Of a stretch of DNA of 64,000 bases, positions 1 to 12,064 are shown in pieces. Location of the stretch: positions 7,991,642 through 8,055,641 of the forward strand of contig JABBOT010000004.1 of assembly GCA_016165875.1 (NCBI GenBank). The letters are read 5' to 3'. Each line of letters begins with the position of its first letter. The stretch's first letter is position 1. The notes under the pieces were generated by a model. The model made no database searches. It was given only the letters and a program-made list of their open reading frames with translations, and was not told the origin of the DNA. The DNA is from Acanthopleura granulata. Its lineage: Eukaryota; Mollusca; Polyplacophora; Chitonida; Chitonidae. A program made the position numbers and the translations under genes.

Positions 1-3000
1 ACAGCAAAAGTTTTATCTTACAACAGTTGTCCTGTTAATTCATGAAATATTTAACTAATCGAGGTGATAAAGGAAATCTTGGTGACGTAGTTCGATTCTA
101 GATTGGGCTACACGACTCCATCTGCATTCAAATTACTAAAGTAAATGACAGGTTTAAAGTATCATAGAACAGTTATAGAGTCGTTCTTTCTTTTCCGTTT
201 TCTGACTGCATGTGTACATTCCGTATGACCTAATTTCTCCTTAACCACCCAGCACTGGTTGGCTTATAGATCATGGATCATTCATCATATCACATACATC
301 AATCCTGCGATGGAATCATTCCAAATAATGCAATGTATAATGCCATTCGGTTCAAGTTTGTACAATGGTTGGTGCAAGGCTCACGGAATGCGACTGGCTA
401 AATACATTATGTCGTCGGCTTATTATATATAGGCTTACACAAGAGAGAAATAACCCGTTCTCTCATAAATCACTTTGACATCGGTCACACATTACAGTGG
501 TTTATGTCTACCTAATTTCAAAACTCGAGTGGGTAATGAGAGCATTCCCTGGGCCACTTAGCAAAGTAAAACAGCCCTGCATGCGTGTCCTAAGCCAGGA
601 CGTATGGTTGACCTTATTGGCTGTGAACTATAGCGGAGAGCTCAAATATAGGATGTATAGGCGCACGTATTGATTGGATGTGTGTTTCTTCCACTATAAC
701 TAGTTGTGGATTGGTATTGTTAAGTGCGATACCTAGTTCTACTTATACGAGAAAAATAAATCTTTAAATAAGATTTAGTGGGTGCGTGTAGGCATGAAGA
801 AACTTCAGTAAATTTTTCAGTCCTATACATAATTCCAGTATTTCAGGTCATGGATGTTTTTAATAGTATCGAGATATATGTTAAGAAGAGCACATGTATG
901 GTGCAAAATTTCTTTCCCCATTTCTGAGTTTCTAAATTCAGCTATTTAAATTCTCGAAGAACTGAGAAGCTGAATGAGTTTAAAAATGGGTGAGAATCAC
1001 ACAGAGTAAAACTCAGCAGGCTGCACAAGTGGGAATGTCACATAACAACTATTCAGTTTCAAAATCGTAGTATATGTGATGTGGTCTCTAATTACAAATT
1101 AACCCATCATTAGGTTAATAATTAGCCGAAGTACAAACAACTATAAGAAAGTGGGCACTGGAGATGTGATTTATATGTTGAACATATGTTATGAACGAAG
1201 AAAGAGCGAATTACATTTCCTTTGTGTATCTGAGAATATAGGTATAAATAAACCCATCTTACTTCAGATGTGCTTAGTTTATTATCTACAGTACAATGTT
1301 TAAAAATGAAGTAACTTAGTGTCAAGGCCGCATTTGTAGAGCTAAATCATTACTACAATTTGCAAAAAATTAGCATACAATGTTTCCATGAAGTCTATAC
1401 CATAGCAGTTCTAAGTATTCCGTTTCGAAACCCTTTCTCTGAGAGTCTATGGCAGAGCTGAAGTAATGAATGCATGTACATGAGATATTCAAGGCAAACG
1501 TAATCAAGTAAATGGACGCTTTTTCATACTTGCAAATCAAAAAATAAAGAAACACATACAGCGCCATTTTAGAATGTTACATTGATTCCTATCTTACCAT
1601 TTATGTTACATTAGATTTCAAGAAATCCACGGATCTTCTGTCAAACTTCCCTGGTCGTTTCACTTCTTAAACTTCGCTGGACAGTGGTAGTAATTTGATT
1701 ATGTTGTCAGATACAAGGCTCTGCATAATAACATCATCTATATGCAGTGACCATCTCCGTCTATGTCTCGCTTCAAAGTGAATCACCTTCGAGCAAGTAT
1801 CTATAAGAATAAGTGACACCCTTGTGTTGGGAAACCTACGGTGGGGAACAGTTGAATCATTGTAACACACCAACCAGTCTTTTCTCTCTTCTGTTGGACG
1901 TATTAACTGTACCCTGTGGAAGACTAGCTCATGGTCTGATCTCCTCTTGTAACTAGACACGGTTGTATTGATAGGCCTCTAAATCACTACCCCGATCAGC
2001 ACAATACGGGGTGGGGAACAAGCGACCTCTTATCAAAGGCCATAACATTAAGTCTGCACAAGGGCTTTCCCGAATAAAGTAATAAACCTCCACGGAGCGG
2101 ATAAACTGCAATATAAGTTGTTTAAACCTATCCAACTATTTAAGCTGATATGTATTAGATATATAAGTTGTTGAGGTGCCTTAACCCGAAGTATTTTGGG
2201 TATAGATCTTCTGGTATACGTGAAAGTGGAAAGCTTTTCTTAAATCAGTTTTCAATACTACATAATGCACCATCAAGAAACCTTCGCTATAGGGTTATTG
2301 ATAATTTATCCTCCAATATACTTGTGTAACCACACATTTGTCTTTGTCGGTGACGTCATTTGACGTTTAATAAATAGAGGATATTGCACAGTGAAGGTTG
2401 AATACCATACATATTATTCGAGTCAGAGGTGGAAATGATAACCCATGCCATGTGAAGCGTCGAGTATATGGAATTGGTTAAGACTTTAAAAGAAAAGAAA
2501 TAAAAAGCATAACCAAAGCTATTTCAGCAGAGGAGCCCACACAGACCAAAACGAGCATAGGCATATTTTATTTTATATTTCATATTCTATAAGCCACCTT
2601 TTATGCGGGAATTCTCCCGAGGCCATGGATACGCCACTTTAGAGAAACCGGAAACACGATGTCGCGTCATCTGGAGCCTACGCTCTTCAGTATAAAAGGC
2701 GAGGCACTCTTTTGCCCCCCCACCCTCCCCGCTCCCTTTTGAATTTAAGCCGATCGCCACGCAGGCCTTGGAGAATAACCCCAGACGTATTCCACAATCA
2801 CTTTCACGTTGAAAATGGCTTTAAAGTATATTAGAATTTTCTCGTATGCAGAAGGAATACAGCTGTTATAACACTTCTTGTACACCTCAAAATGGTGAAC
2901 TGAGAACGGGTGGCGTCACAGCGGAAGCAGGTGTCTCATCGGGTGGTAGAAATATCTCGCACTTGAATGGTTAAAATTAAGAGCATTGGTGCTTAATTTG

Positions 3001-3600
3001 AATTGGGTTATTCTTGGTCACAAAAAGAAAAAGTGACGTTTTTTAAACTTTAAATAGGATTCTTTATCGACACCTAAATACATCTGGTCTAGTCTTTACT
3101 TTTAAAATTGATCGGATATACTCGAGAGCTTAGGATCCGATGCAATGGTCTAGTTGACTGAGTCTTTAGCTCTCGTGTATGCCGAACTTTACCCCAATGC
3201 CAAAGTGATCGATAAGATGCGTGTAACATGAGATTGATGTATTGATTGATATAGTGGAGGATTTACTTATGGAAGGTGGGTAATGGGGAACTCGTGAAAC
3301 CCCTTCCTGCATTTAGCAAATGGGTCCAAAGCTATCTACCGTTTTATTCTTTCCTGGATCACGTCAGGGTTTTTTTGGTATGTGTGCTCATAAAACGCTA
3401 AGGTACTACACAACCACTGCCGTATCACAGCGAGAAAGAGTTGGACCCTTTTGTGTAGCCCGTCAGAGTCTAACACTCTTATTGCCTTGAATGGGTAAGT
3501 GGATAGGTAACAAAAACACTAAAATTAAAACGCCTATTCACCCACGATCAGACACGAATCAATAAAGAAGGAATTAAATATAAAAGTCTGCCTAACCTAT
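1..3600. other. Gene-free, AT-rich stretch
   Basis: I see no convincing coding exon here. Short open frames on the minus strand around 1667-2135 have no motif I recognise and are separated by stops. The only regulatory-looking site is the TATA-like sequence near 2691, listed separately. Confidence 0.5.
2691..2698 (+). promoter_or_regulatory. TATA-box-like sequence TATAAAAG
   Basis: A canonical TATAAAAG followed by a GC-richer stretch and, about 117 bases downstream, an ATG at 2815 that opens only 18 codons before TAA. No downstream exon could be recognised, so this may be an orphan promoter or chance. Confidence 0.25.
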
Positions 3601-3668
3601 AAATATTGCATATATTAAGTAAAACATTTGCGCACCCACTATGCATGTGTATCTGCAGTACAAAAATT

Positions 3669-3790
3669 GTGTATCACTGATACACAGGTCGGTGTGGATG
3701 TATTAAATAAATTGCACAAACTGTATACTGCTGGTACACAAACATTATGTGAATGTGCATTTTTGCCACAACTGTGTACCACTCGTACAC
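3669..3790. repeat. Three spaced copies of a 17-bp dyad motif
   Basis: Imperfect palindromes of the form GTGTA-N7-TACAC occur at 3669-3685, 3723-3739 (first arm GTATA) and 3774-3790, with start spacings of 54 and 51 bases. All lie inside a plus-strand open frame (3628-3837), where they encode a degenerate peptide repeat of the type L-C/Y-x-T-x-T-Q. This may be a decayed minisatellite or a set of protein-binding dyads. No function can be assigned. Confidence 0.45.
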
Positions 3791-3909
3791 AGAAACCAAA
3801 GAAAGCACGAAGGATTGTAGTTCTGTTGATAAATTAGTTACCTGAATGCTGGATTAATCTTACGCGGGTTCAAGAACATACGTTGATCTCTTCCACGCTC
3901 ATAGAAGTA

Positions 3910-4155
3910 GTTTGTTTATTCATTTATATGGTTCGTGCTTCATGCCGTGCTCAAGGATAGTTCATTTATATGACGGCGGCCAACATCATGTTGGGAGAAA
4001 ACCGGGTGACTTACCATCATCCGCAGATTGCTGGCAGACCTTCCCACATACGGTAGGAAAGGAAGTCAGCATGTGCTGGACTTGGTGCATTGGTGGGAGG
4101 CTTCGGGTCATTACGCTGCGCTAGAACGCTAACCAACTGAGCCATGGATGCCCCC
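3910..4155 (-). mobile_element. tRNA-derived SINE (family A), near full length
   Basis: The tRNA-like head is at the right end (about 4100-4155), read on the minus strand; the region around 4121-4144 is the complement of an A-box-like TGGCTCAGTTGG. The body includes the complement of ACGGCGGCCAACATCATG, and the AT-rich tail is at about 3913-3930. The same body recurs near 7869, 16628, 20141, 32353, 38369, 42508 and 42790, which is what identifies it as a repeat family. The short plus-strand open frame within it is not a gene. Confidence 0.75.
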
Positions 4156-4159
4156 AAGT

Positions 4160-5815
4160 ATTTTAGTGATGACGAAGTAGTTAGTACAGTCCTTCAATAA
4201 CACTTTTGGGTCTACTAACTGTATAGAGTGAATCTCGGTGATTAAAAATGAGAGAGTCGTGTATGGAGCCACGAAGTACTAAACTTACCTTTATTCAGAG
4301 GCACTGCAGCAGAACTCTTTCCAAAAACCAGTGAGGCTCTCTTTCTACCACGTGCGGGTTGCCTCCCTTAGCCAGTCACCATATATATGTGTACGCGTGT
4401 AAGTTGACAGCAGTGTGATCACACATTCCGCGTGTCACATATTGTTCCATTAATCCCTTCTCATTATTCACCTGTCAACGACGGTGTGATAACGCATGCC
4501 TTTGTATAAGCACCTTAATAATAAAGGTGCAAATAACATTTTATATACATGGATAGAATCACTATAGAATTACATCTCTACATTTCACTTTTATTAACAT
4601 ATTTGATTGGCTGGTCTACTGACTGGTTGCTTGCTTGATTGGTTCACTGAATGTTTGACTGCGTGATTAAGGATTCCTGAGCTAATCAGAACACTATATA
4701 GCTTTTAACTGACTTCATGAACTCCTTTATTAACATTATGCTTTAAAAATTTGTAATATATAACTGCATAACATCGACAACACAGCTAATATTAAGTAAA
4801 ATATGAAGTAAAATACGTGACATGATAAAGTGTGAGGTACAAATTAATGCCATAATTAGTCACTAGAGCTGTCATTTCCAGGGATAGAGGAGTGTTTGCC
4901 CCGACCCCCGTGATGATAGATAAGGCGCACCAAAACCACATGCTTGAATCCGTGTAAAATTATTGAACACCAGTAAACATCATCAGAGTCAACACAACAA
5001 GTGATTTATCACGAGGCCTGAAGTGGGCATGTCGCTGGTAACATTCCAGTCCCAATAAACACACCTGTTATATTTATAACCTCCAAACAAAGCAACTTCT
5101 TCATGCTACATGGATTTAAATATAATGGAATATAGTTGTAAATTTCTGGTTTATCTTAAATATTGCACAGTGAAGAAGACACAAGGAAAAGAATACAATT
5201 CACTGGATTTTTTTGGCTTGTCTAACTGCCTCTTAGCCTGTATTTTCTTTGGTTTGATCCGATCAGTCTTTCATGAGAAGTTCGTATCAATGTAGATGTC
5301 ACGACACCAGGTTATGACTCAAGGTCAAAGCGGATAAAATATTTGCCAATAAACGGCGCGTGTTCATAAGCCGGTATCTGGTGCCAAGAGGCATGATATA
5401 TAGGTGAACGTTCAACCCTGTCTACCCTTTAAAGCCTTTAATTGGGTTTAGTTAATCCTTCCAACAATCTGGCGCTAACTCGGATTTAAGGTTATTTTGA
5501 TGGATGTCGTTTTTGTGTGGACTAATCTCGTGTGCATGTTATAAAAGTGTGTTGGACTTTTAATTACTTTGTTATTTGTCTTTCACATCAACAACTGCGC
5601 GATACCTTATGGGATGAGGTCAGATGTCATGCAGCCACGCAAAACTCCCTACTTGGAAATAAGTGGACGTCTACATAGTGACATACAGTCAAGAATCAGA
5701 TGAGTCTATTTCACGGCATTTCAAGGGAAAATGTAACAAATGATTTTTATGGTATCTAAGACGTTGTTTGTGAATTCATAGCTCTGGGATATATCTGCGT
5801 GTAATCTTCGTCACG
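4160..5815. other. Intergenic, nothing recognisable
   Basis: AT-rich sequence upstream of the intronless gene at 5816. I see no exon, RNA gene or known repeat. The start region just upstream of 5816 shows no obvious TATA box. Confidence 0.45.
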
Positions 5816-6751
5816 ATGGATCCTGTATTTGGAATGGTGGCTGTCAGGGACTCAAAGGCCATGGATGCTGCGCGACAGAAAAACAGTGCTTATGAAAAGG
5901 ACCTCAAACGACGCATGGCCCGCCTGGAAAATGAGTGCTATTCCAACATGTCCAAAATCAACTCAAATGCTGACGAACTCTGTCAGTTGTTACAGGATTC
6001 AGTGGCGCCAGATCGACACAGACTGTCCAGTAGTCAAAAGGAAGCGTACAAGGCCGCGCGACGTAGTAGTGTCCAAAGTATGACCTTGGAGCAGTTTGAC
6101 GATAGACTAAGTGAAGTTCGCAAAAGTCGTGAACTTGGACGAAAAGCGTCCCAGTCATCAGTATGGGGAAGAAACGTATGGAAAAGAGGCAGAAAACATT
6201 CAGACGCTGTGTTAAATGATAATGCAGTGACGGTGTCACCAGAGCCCAAAATAGTACAGGCACCACTGTTACCAGCCACGAGACGACGTTCCAGTATAAT
6301 GAAGGACGCGTTTCAAAGAGCAGTGTTGACTTTAGATCAGACTGAATCAGATGTTTTGAAACTGCCGGCGATCCAAACTCCGACTCGTAACGTTGAATTT
6401 GAAAAAGCGAGACGTAAAAAGGGTCAAGTGTCATCCGTGCTAGTTGACAGTTGTGACCGTAGCGCTAGGGGCAGTCCATCACCGATTGGGAGGAGGCGCA
6501 GTGTGATTCATAAATTGTTGTCAGATAACCTACTAGTTGACAGCAGAAATACTCTCGGTAATTCACGTCGAAGGGCAAGTATGCCTGCAATCAGCGGCTT
6601 GGACACATTCAGACAAAAGCATGGAACCGGCCAGTATCTCGAGGATGGAGAAACAGCTCTTTCCAGATTGGACAACATAATTGAATCCTGGCGCTCCTCT
6701 CCTGCAGTCAAGCTTACTTGTGCTACCCCAAATCTGATCCCGCGATCCTAA
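5816..6751 (+). CDS. Intronless unknown gene, 311 aa, basic, with kinase-site repeats
   Basis: A single uninterrupted frame begins at an ATG in good context (cacgATGG) and ends at TAA; no splice site is needed. I do not recognise the family. Residues 19-61 are charged and predicted helical, possibly a short coiled coil. The rest is low-order and basic, with five basophilic (PKA-like) phosphorylation consensus sites: RRSS (82-85), GRKAS (108-112), RRRSS (156-160), RRRS (226-229) and RRRAS (251-255). There is no signal peptide, membrane segment or cysteine pattern. Codon use and length make it much more likely coding than the overlapping frames, which are shadows. A possible poly(A) signal AATAAA lies at 7118-7123. 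It resembles in style, but not clearly in sequence, the intronless gene at 35773-36936. Function unknown; a phosphoregulated scaffold is only a guess. Confidence 0.7.
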   Translation: MDPVFGMVAVRDSKAMDAARQKNSAYEKDLKRRMARLENECYSNMSKINSNADELCQLLQDSVAPDRHRLSSSQKEAYKAARRSSVQSMTLEQFDDRLSEVRKSRELGRKASQSSVWGRNVWKRGRKHSDAVLNDNAVTVSPEPKIVQAPLLPATRRRSSIMKDAFQRAVLTLDQTESDVLKLPAIQTPTRNVEFEKARRKKGQVSSVLVDSCDRSARGSPSPIGRRRSVIHKLLSDNLLVDSRNTLGNSRRRASMPAISGLDTFRQKHGTGQYLEDGETALSRLDNIIESWRSSPAVKLTCATPNLIPRS

Positions 6752-7117
6752 CTCTTTTTTATAATAGTGTCTTCACATAAACATTGGACTTATACCTGCG
6801 CGTGATTGTTGACTTTTAGTGTACTGAAATTCATTTATAAGACTTCATAGGAAATATATCAAATGGTAGAATATGAAGTATTCAACTGCACAAGATTATT
6901 CTGAAAATGTGAGTTTGTGTACACCATGTAGCTCTAATAACTGACGTTTTATTGTAAAAGCTAAGCTATTGGTTATGATACAAGTTCATGCCAGCATTGC
7001 GGAATGTACGGTGGTCTATATACGACATTTCCGTTTTTTTTTTTTCACCCACGTGAAAACTTTTTTCACTCAGGTTCACCCAAGAGAAAACTGAGAAAAA
7101 AAGGGTACAACCTTAAC

Positions 7118-7123
7118 AATAAA
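7118..7123 (+). terminator. Possible poly(A) signal AATAAA
   Basis: The first AATAAA downstream of the intronless gene ending at 6751, giving a 3' UTR of about 370 bases. In AT-rich DNA this hexamer also occurs by chance. Confidence 0.3.
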
Positions 7124-7441
7124 ATGTCCTATATGGGCCAACGTATAGGAAAGAGTCGGCAAAGCTAAAGCATGTGTATACCTAGTTTAAATAGCAAGCC
7201 ATTGTATTCAAGCCACTTGAATACAAAAAAGGCAAAATAGTGTAACAGCCTGACGACTTTTACTTACACTTCCGCGTTGAGATGGATAATGCATAATGCG
7301 TGCTAAATATAGCAGTGGATAGATCGCGCATGTCAAAATGGGTGGGACCCTACACAGGGCATCTTTCATATTATATCTGTATGAGATCGTCGAAAACCAA
7401 TTTTTTACTCAAATTTAGCCGTTAAATCCAGAACAATAGAA

Positions 7442-8551
7442 ATGGGTTATGGAAGACGAAACACAGGAAATACCAGGAGATATGGATATTTCCGATGTTC
7501 GAAATGCAACGCCACTTGGGAGAGTGCCCACGTATACCTAATACCAAGTGGAGACATGGTAAGTTTTAGCATCTGCACATCGTACGATTTATATGTATAT
7601 AAGCTTGGGTTTTACATCGTACTCAACAATTTTTCAGTCATATGACGACGTGTCCGTAGAATGAAGACATGCTGTGTCTCATTGTGATAGGGAGAGTCCA
7701 TGATGCTAAACTGCCATTGGAACATCATGTCGAAGGCAGCAGACATGATACCCCACTCAGTCACTTTATAGTTTGTACTATTTTTAAAGTCTTTGGTATG
7801 AACCGGCTCGGGATTGATGCCGGATCGCTCTAATCACCAAGCCACCGAGGCGGTCCTATGATTTGTATATATTTATTTATTTGATTGGTATTTGATCGGA
7901 CTATTTTCCGCCGTGCTCAAGAATATTTCATTTATACGACGGCGGCCATCATTAGGGTGGGAGGAAACTGAGAAGAGCCCGAGGGAAACCCGTGATCATC
8001 CGCAGGTTACTGGCAGACTTCCCACTTACGGCCGGAGAGGAAGCCAGCATGAGCTGGATGTGAACTCACAGCGACAGCATTGGTGGGAGGCTTCTGGGTC
8101 ATTACGAGCCACGGAGGCACTGTATGATTTGTAAGCAGCGACACTGTTTGTTTGGATCATGCGGCATAAATGTGGGCTATAAGTGTACTTCTGTTTAACA
8201 AGGTGCGATCAGTATATATTTAGTATATATATGGAGCCATTCTGATACACACAATCAGTTATTGGGGACAAAACAAAGATTCAGTACATAAAAGATGTTG
8301 TGAATGAGTTTCGGGGCATCTGCCAACATTTGATCGTTGTAAACAGTAACATTCTTCCTTTGTTTCATGTGAAGACCAGCCAGTTCTTCGGCCAGGACTG
8401 CCGAAAGTGTGGTCAGTCTTGTCAGCCTTACAAAGTGGAGAAACTCCGATCACAAAGGCAGGGTCCGTACAGCCGCACACCCCAGGGACGGCACCCCAAA
8501 GATCTTTGCCACCGATGCAAGACAGGCCGGGTGTGTAAGAGTGGTTACTAA
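7442..8551 (+). CDS. ZAR1-like small 3CxxC zinc-finger protein, copy 1 (two exons)
   Basis: Exon 1 is 7442-7558 (donor ATG|GTAAGT, phase 0). Exon 2 most likely begins at 8384 after CAG (8375 is an in-frame alternative) and ends at 8551. The product is about 94 residues. Exon 1 carries RYGYFRCSKCNATWESAHVY, the start of the 3CxxC domain found at the C-terminus of zygote arrest protein 1 (ZAR1). Exon 2 carries DCRKCGQSCQPYKVE and ends in DLCHRCKTGRVCKSGY. ZAR1-family proteins bind RNA in oocytes and regulate maternal mRNA; the same role here is inference. Compared with copy 2 (15857-19645) about a dozen residues are missing from the middle, including the CxxC and CxC ligands, so metal binding may be altered. 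The reading frame stays open. Unlike vertebrate ZAR1 there is no long N-terminal region. Confidence 0.72.
7800..7858 (-). repeat. tRNA-like SINE head fragment, different from family A
   Basis: Read on the minus strand this has a GGTGGCTTGGTGATTAGAG A-box-like stretch and a later CGAGCCGGTTCATACC B-box-like stretch. It abuts the tail of the next SINE and lies in the intron of the first ZAR1-like gene. It is probably a truncated second SINE rather than a tRNA gene, because no cloverleaf stems close. Confidence 0.4.
7869..8119 (-). mobile_element. tRNA-derived SINE (family A), head internally deleted
   Basis: It matches the 3910-4155 copy over the body and has an ATTTATTTATTT tail at the left. 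The tRNA-like head (right end) lacks about 25 bases between the GGTCATTACG block and the GAGCCACGGAGG block. It sits in the single intron of the first ZAR1-like gene, in antisense orientation. Confidence 0.75.
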
Positions 8552-8559
8552 AACGCCAT

Positions 8560-11195
8560 GGGAGGCACACAGTCTATAGTCTTTCGCCTTAACAACCTTA
8601 TCCACTTTCTGTTATCACAGCAGCAAATGAAAAATTTTGAGTGTGGCGTGAAACAACGATTAAATGAGCAAAGTGAAAAAACAACAAACAAAGCCCTTTA
8701 TTGGGTAGAGATAAACAGATTGTGATATGAGTGTTTATCCTACATGTATAGCAAACATATCCTGACTTAGAATTCATATATTTCAAATTCTTTGTGTTAA
8801 ATGAATTTGTAGCAACAATTGAAAGGGCCTTTAAAAAAAAGTCCGGGTAAGAACTGGTCCATTTGTGGTTAAACCGCGATTAGATTTTTTTATATTTTAG
8901 GTTTCAAAGAAGATCATAACACCTACTCAATCCCCAATATTAAATACCCCTATGTGAATAGGGAGGTATCACCTTTGACCAGTGCGAACGTAGGATTATT
9001 TAAAACGGGATTTGATATGACATGAATCGGGTCTGTAACTCAATGCCATTCTGCCTCTTGAATGTACAATACTATTCTTATACACATGATTTCAATTCGA
9101 TTACGGACGGCTGGCTGCAGTGCCTTGTTTTGCCAGTGCATAGATCATAATGAAGAGCTGAATACAGACCTGTCGGAGCCTCGCTTGAGCGATTGGTCCG
9201 ATTCACGTCATTCAGTCAACTTCGGGTGCGTAAAATGTCGATGTCTTCTGACAGCTATGGGAGCTTATGGCGATAAAGCATATGTTTCTTAAAGAACATC
9301 TAAAATGTCGGATGCTGGTTTTCAAATCTTCAAACCTTACTCTTTTCACTACATTTTACGTTGTACTTCGCTACAGTGGTTTCCTTTAACATAAATTTGG
9401 AGTAAATAGGCTTAAATATGATTTAGAAACAAAGACCAGCCATGCAATGAATCTCTGTTCGCTGGTTTTTTTTAACAATAAAGAGAATGCTTAATTTAAT
9501 CATCACCTTGTTGCATTTCGTATTTTAGCCTTGTATTGTGAACCATGCAAGGACGCCACCATATATATGGCAGAGAATCTTCAAGATTTCCCGACCTTAG
9601 CTGTTCTCCACTGCCTACCCCTGGGGGTTAAAATTAGCGGTTTACCGCTCTTTGTAGGGCCTCTTGAACTTCGTTGGACACTTGCCTTTCTTCAATACGG
9701 CCTACAAATTCAGCGAAAAAATCGGTGTGTGATGAGAGGGAAAGAGTCACTTACTTATCTGAACGCTATGCACTATACAGGATTCTATCAACGTAACGAA
9801 CGCCATAGTGTATGATAGAAATAGTACTGAGTACGGCGTTAATCGTCAATTAAATATACACATCATTTCCACTAAATAAAAAGAACGTGTCAGTCGTTTC
9901 CCATACGTTTGACTTAATAAATCACTAATAAACCTTACGCCGTTTCCTCCACTAAAGGGTGAACTGTTCTTGATAAATGGTTTATCGAATTGAAGGTACT
10001 GAATCTTATTGAGTAAGGTGCACGATGTACATGTAGAATATCCCCTACGTGCTTGTATATCTTCATGGCGCCTTAAACATGTGAATCTGTTTAGCAACAG
10101 CCAAGTATATGAACTGTAAAGTGTAATTACGCGAGTATATAATTTTATGTATTATATATATATATATGTATATGTATTTTATGTATTTTATGTATTTGTC
10201 CTACACAGCGCCACCTTCGCTCCAATATTTTGATGTCGGTTACAGTGATGTCATATACAGCCTTCCATTCACTTTCTTGGCCTAGTCTCAGAGTGCCCCT
10301 TTGGCTATTTCAGCCTCTTCTCAGTGCTACAATTTTGGCGCTATCGCCTTCATTCCTCGGCAGCCTCCTGGCTTCGAAGAGAATCGCCTCACATTAAAAC
10401 GAAACCAATCAATCCAATATATCCTTATGCAAAGCCTGCAGTGTTATAACCGCACGAATGTGGCTCAACTGATCTAACGATGCACTGGCGTGCCGAGCAG
10501 TACTGAGCCACGCTGACTTCTGGTATCAAATGGTAGGTCTAACGGATCTGTGACTATCGGCTGCGAAACATTAGATTTTAAACGATGTTAGTTTGTTCTA
10601 ACCTGTTTAAGAAATAAAGGGGTGTTTCAAAACAAAAACTCAGGTATACCCTCTGGCAATATGTACGAAATGCAACAATTTCGGTGCAAGAGATGCCTTC
10701 ACTTGGTCGGGTTGATCGCCATTTCCCGTTTCTATTCCCATCGTGACGTGACGCGATGGTTGGATGAGCCGTCACCAGCTTTCTGAATATTCAAAGACGT
10801 CACCCTTTCACGTTACAGGAAATTGATTATTGCGTGAAATTTCGGGTATGAACATGGCGGAATTATGCCGAAGCGAAGACATTTTCGTCCAAACCCCACT
10901 GATTATTCTACCTAAACGTGGAGGCACAGCTATATGAATACGTGATTTATCGATGCATAAATCCACCAGGTCGAGGTTTTATTTAAGGGTTCCGGGTTGA
11001 ATTGCGAGCACTTCCGGGATCAGACCAGGATTGCGTGAAGCTGACCTGCTCGGTACATTAGTACATTGTTATATCTGGTGTTAGCTTCACTCGTGGAGCG
11101 AGTGTTAGTGTTAGCAAGTTTAATGGACCGGGTATAGAAGATCGTATAAATGGAGAATCATTGTTAGCTTTAAGGTCTAACGTGACTCTGCAAAT
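8560..11195. other. Intergenic, nothing coding recognised
   Basis: Open frames at 9062-9292, 9531-9815 and 9846-10097 (minus) carry no convincing motif. A low-complexity AT stretch lies at about 10136-10198. I see no RNA gene. Confidence 0.45.
10136..10198. repeat. AT-rich low-complexity / (TA)n-(TATGTATTT)n tract
   Basis: A run of TA dinucleotides followed by repeated ATGTATTTT units, seen directly in the sequence. No gene association. Confidence 0.7.
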
Positions 11196-11339
11196 ATTAT
11201 TTCGTAAGTAAGTTTATTCTCAGATCATTTTACAAAGATAAAGAGACATATCATTGTTTTTACATTGATTGGTAACAGCAGGTAGGAGACAATGAAGTAA
11301 CATATGCATATAAAATAGGCTAGAACAAATGTAACTAAC

Positions 11340-12064
11340 GTAGGTTTGGAGACATTTTGTGCAACGCCAGTAACTTTGTTATAAACTTTGCTAAATTACT
11401 AAGAACTCTGATGTTTTTGTTTTTAAGTAAGTTACAAAACCTATACATGCTTTCTAGCCCGACGAAGTAGGTTGGTGTGTAATTCTACATTAGCTCACAG
11501 TTAATAGGGCATTGAACAATGAAGTGGAATTCATCCACTATTACACTCCAAGAACATTTTGAACAAACTCTAAATTCTTAAGGAATACCACAGTGTCTAC
11601 CAACCTCAACATCTAGGCATTGATTACTCGTTCTAAATCGGAATAACGATATCGCTTGTGCCGGTTGGAGCTTGATTAAGTAAGCTTCGAAATAGAATAT
11701 TTCTTTGAATAGGCGATAAGTCCTACACTTGCTGCTGTGTTGCATTTCATCTGAATAAATTGGTCTTGGAAAACTATTTGGACTTTCTTTAATAGCCATG
11801 TTCTGTTTAAAAATTCCTGAGTATTCCAAACATTAGAAAACCCACGAGAATCGAGAGTCTTTTTCACACACAAAAGCCATTTGGAACTAAACGTTCCATT
11901 TTCATGCAGCTTATATATAATTCTGTATGCAATACTACAATATTTAATATCCTCGGTAACCAGGTTTGCCCAAAAGCCTATTATCTTTCCTTTCCTTCCC
12001 AGTTCTCCATACACCATACAGTTTGGAATATTTTTACCAAGCCTTAGAATAAGCTTACAATATC
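11340..12064 (-). pseudogene. LINE C-terminal region, frameshifted
   Basis: Continuation of the polymerase ORF after the thumb. It begins at an LGRKGKIIGFWANLV stretch (12017 leftward), then shifts frame to a block ending in CLDVEVGRHCGIP (11578), where a TAA interrupts. The frame beyond the stop still reads DEFHFIVQCP and later SNLAKFITKLLALH, typical of the tail of such LINE ORFs. The two overlapping minus frames therefore belong to one broken coding sequence. The usual CCHC-type cysteine spacing here is eroded. Confidence 0.7.

Noticed and set aside
1667..2135. Two abutting minus-strand frames, one with RHRRRWSLHIDD
   Set aside because: I recognise no domain, stops separate the pieces and no repeat family could be assigned. 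A decayed mobile element is possible but unsupported.
4100..4155. tRNA gene
   Set aside because: A- and B-box-like blocks belong to a repeated SINE head; no closed acceptor stem or anticodon arm.
9062..9292. Possible third ZAR1-like exon (FGCVKC stretch)
   Set aside because: Only one CxxC matches. The W-E-S and flanking YGYF residues of the family are missing and there is no clear donor.
9531..9815. 94-codon plus frame with CEPCKD
   Set aside because: No family pattern, no supported splice sites, and composition like surrounding DNA.
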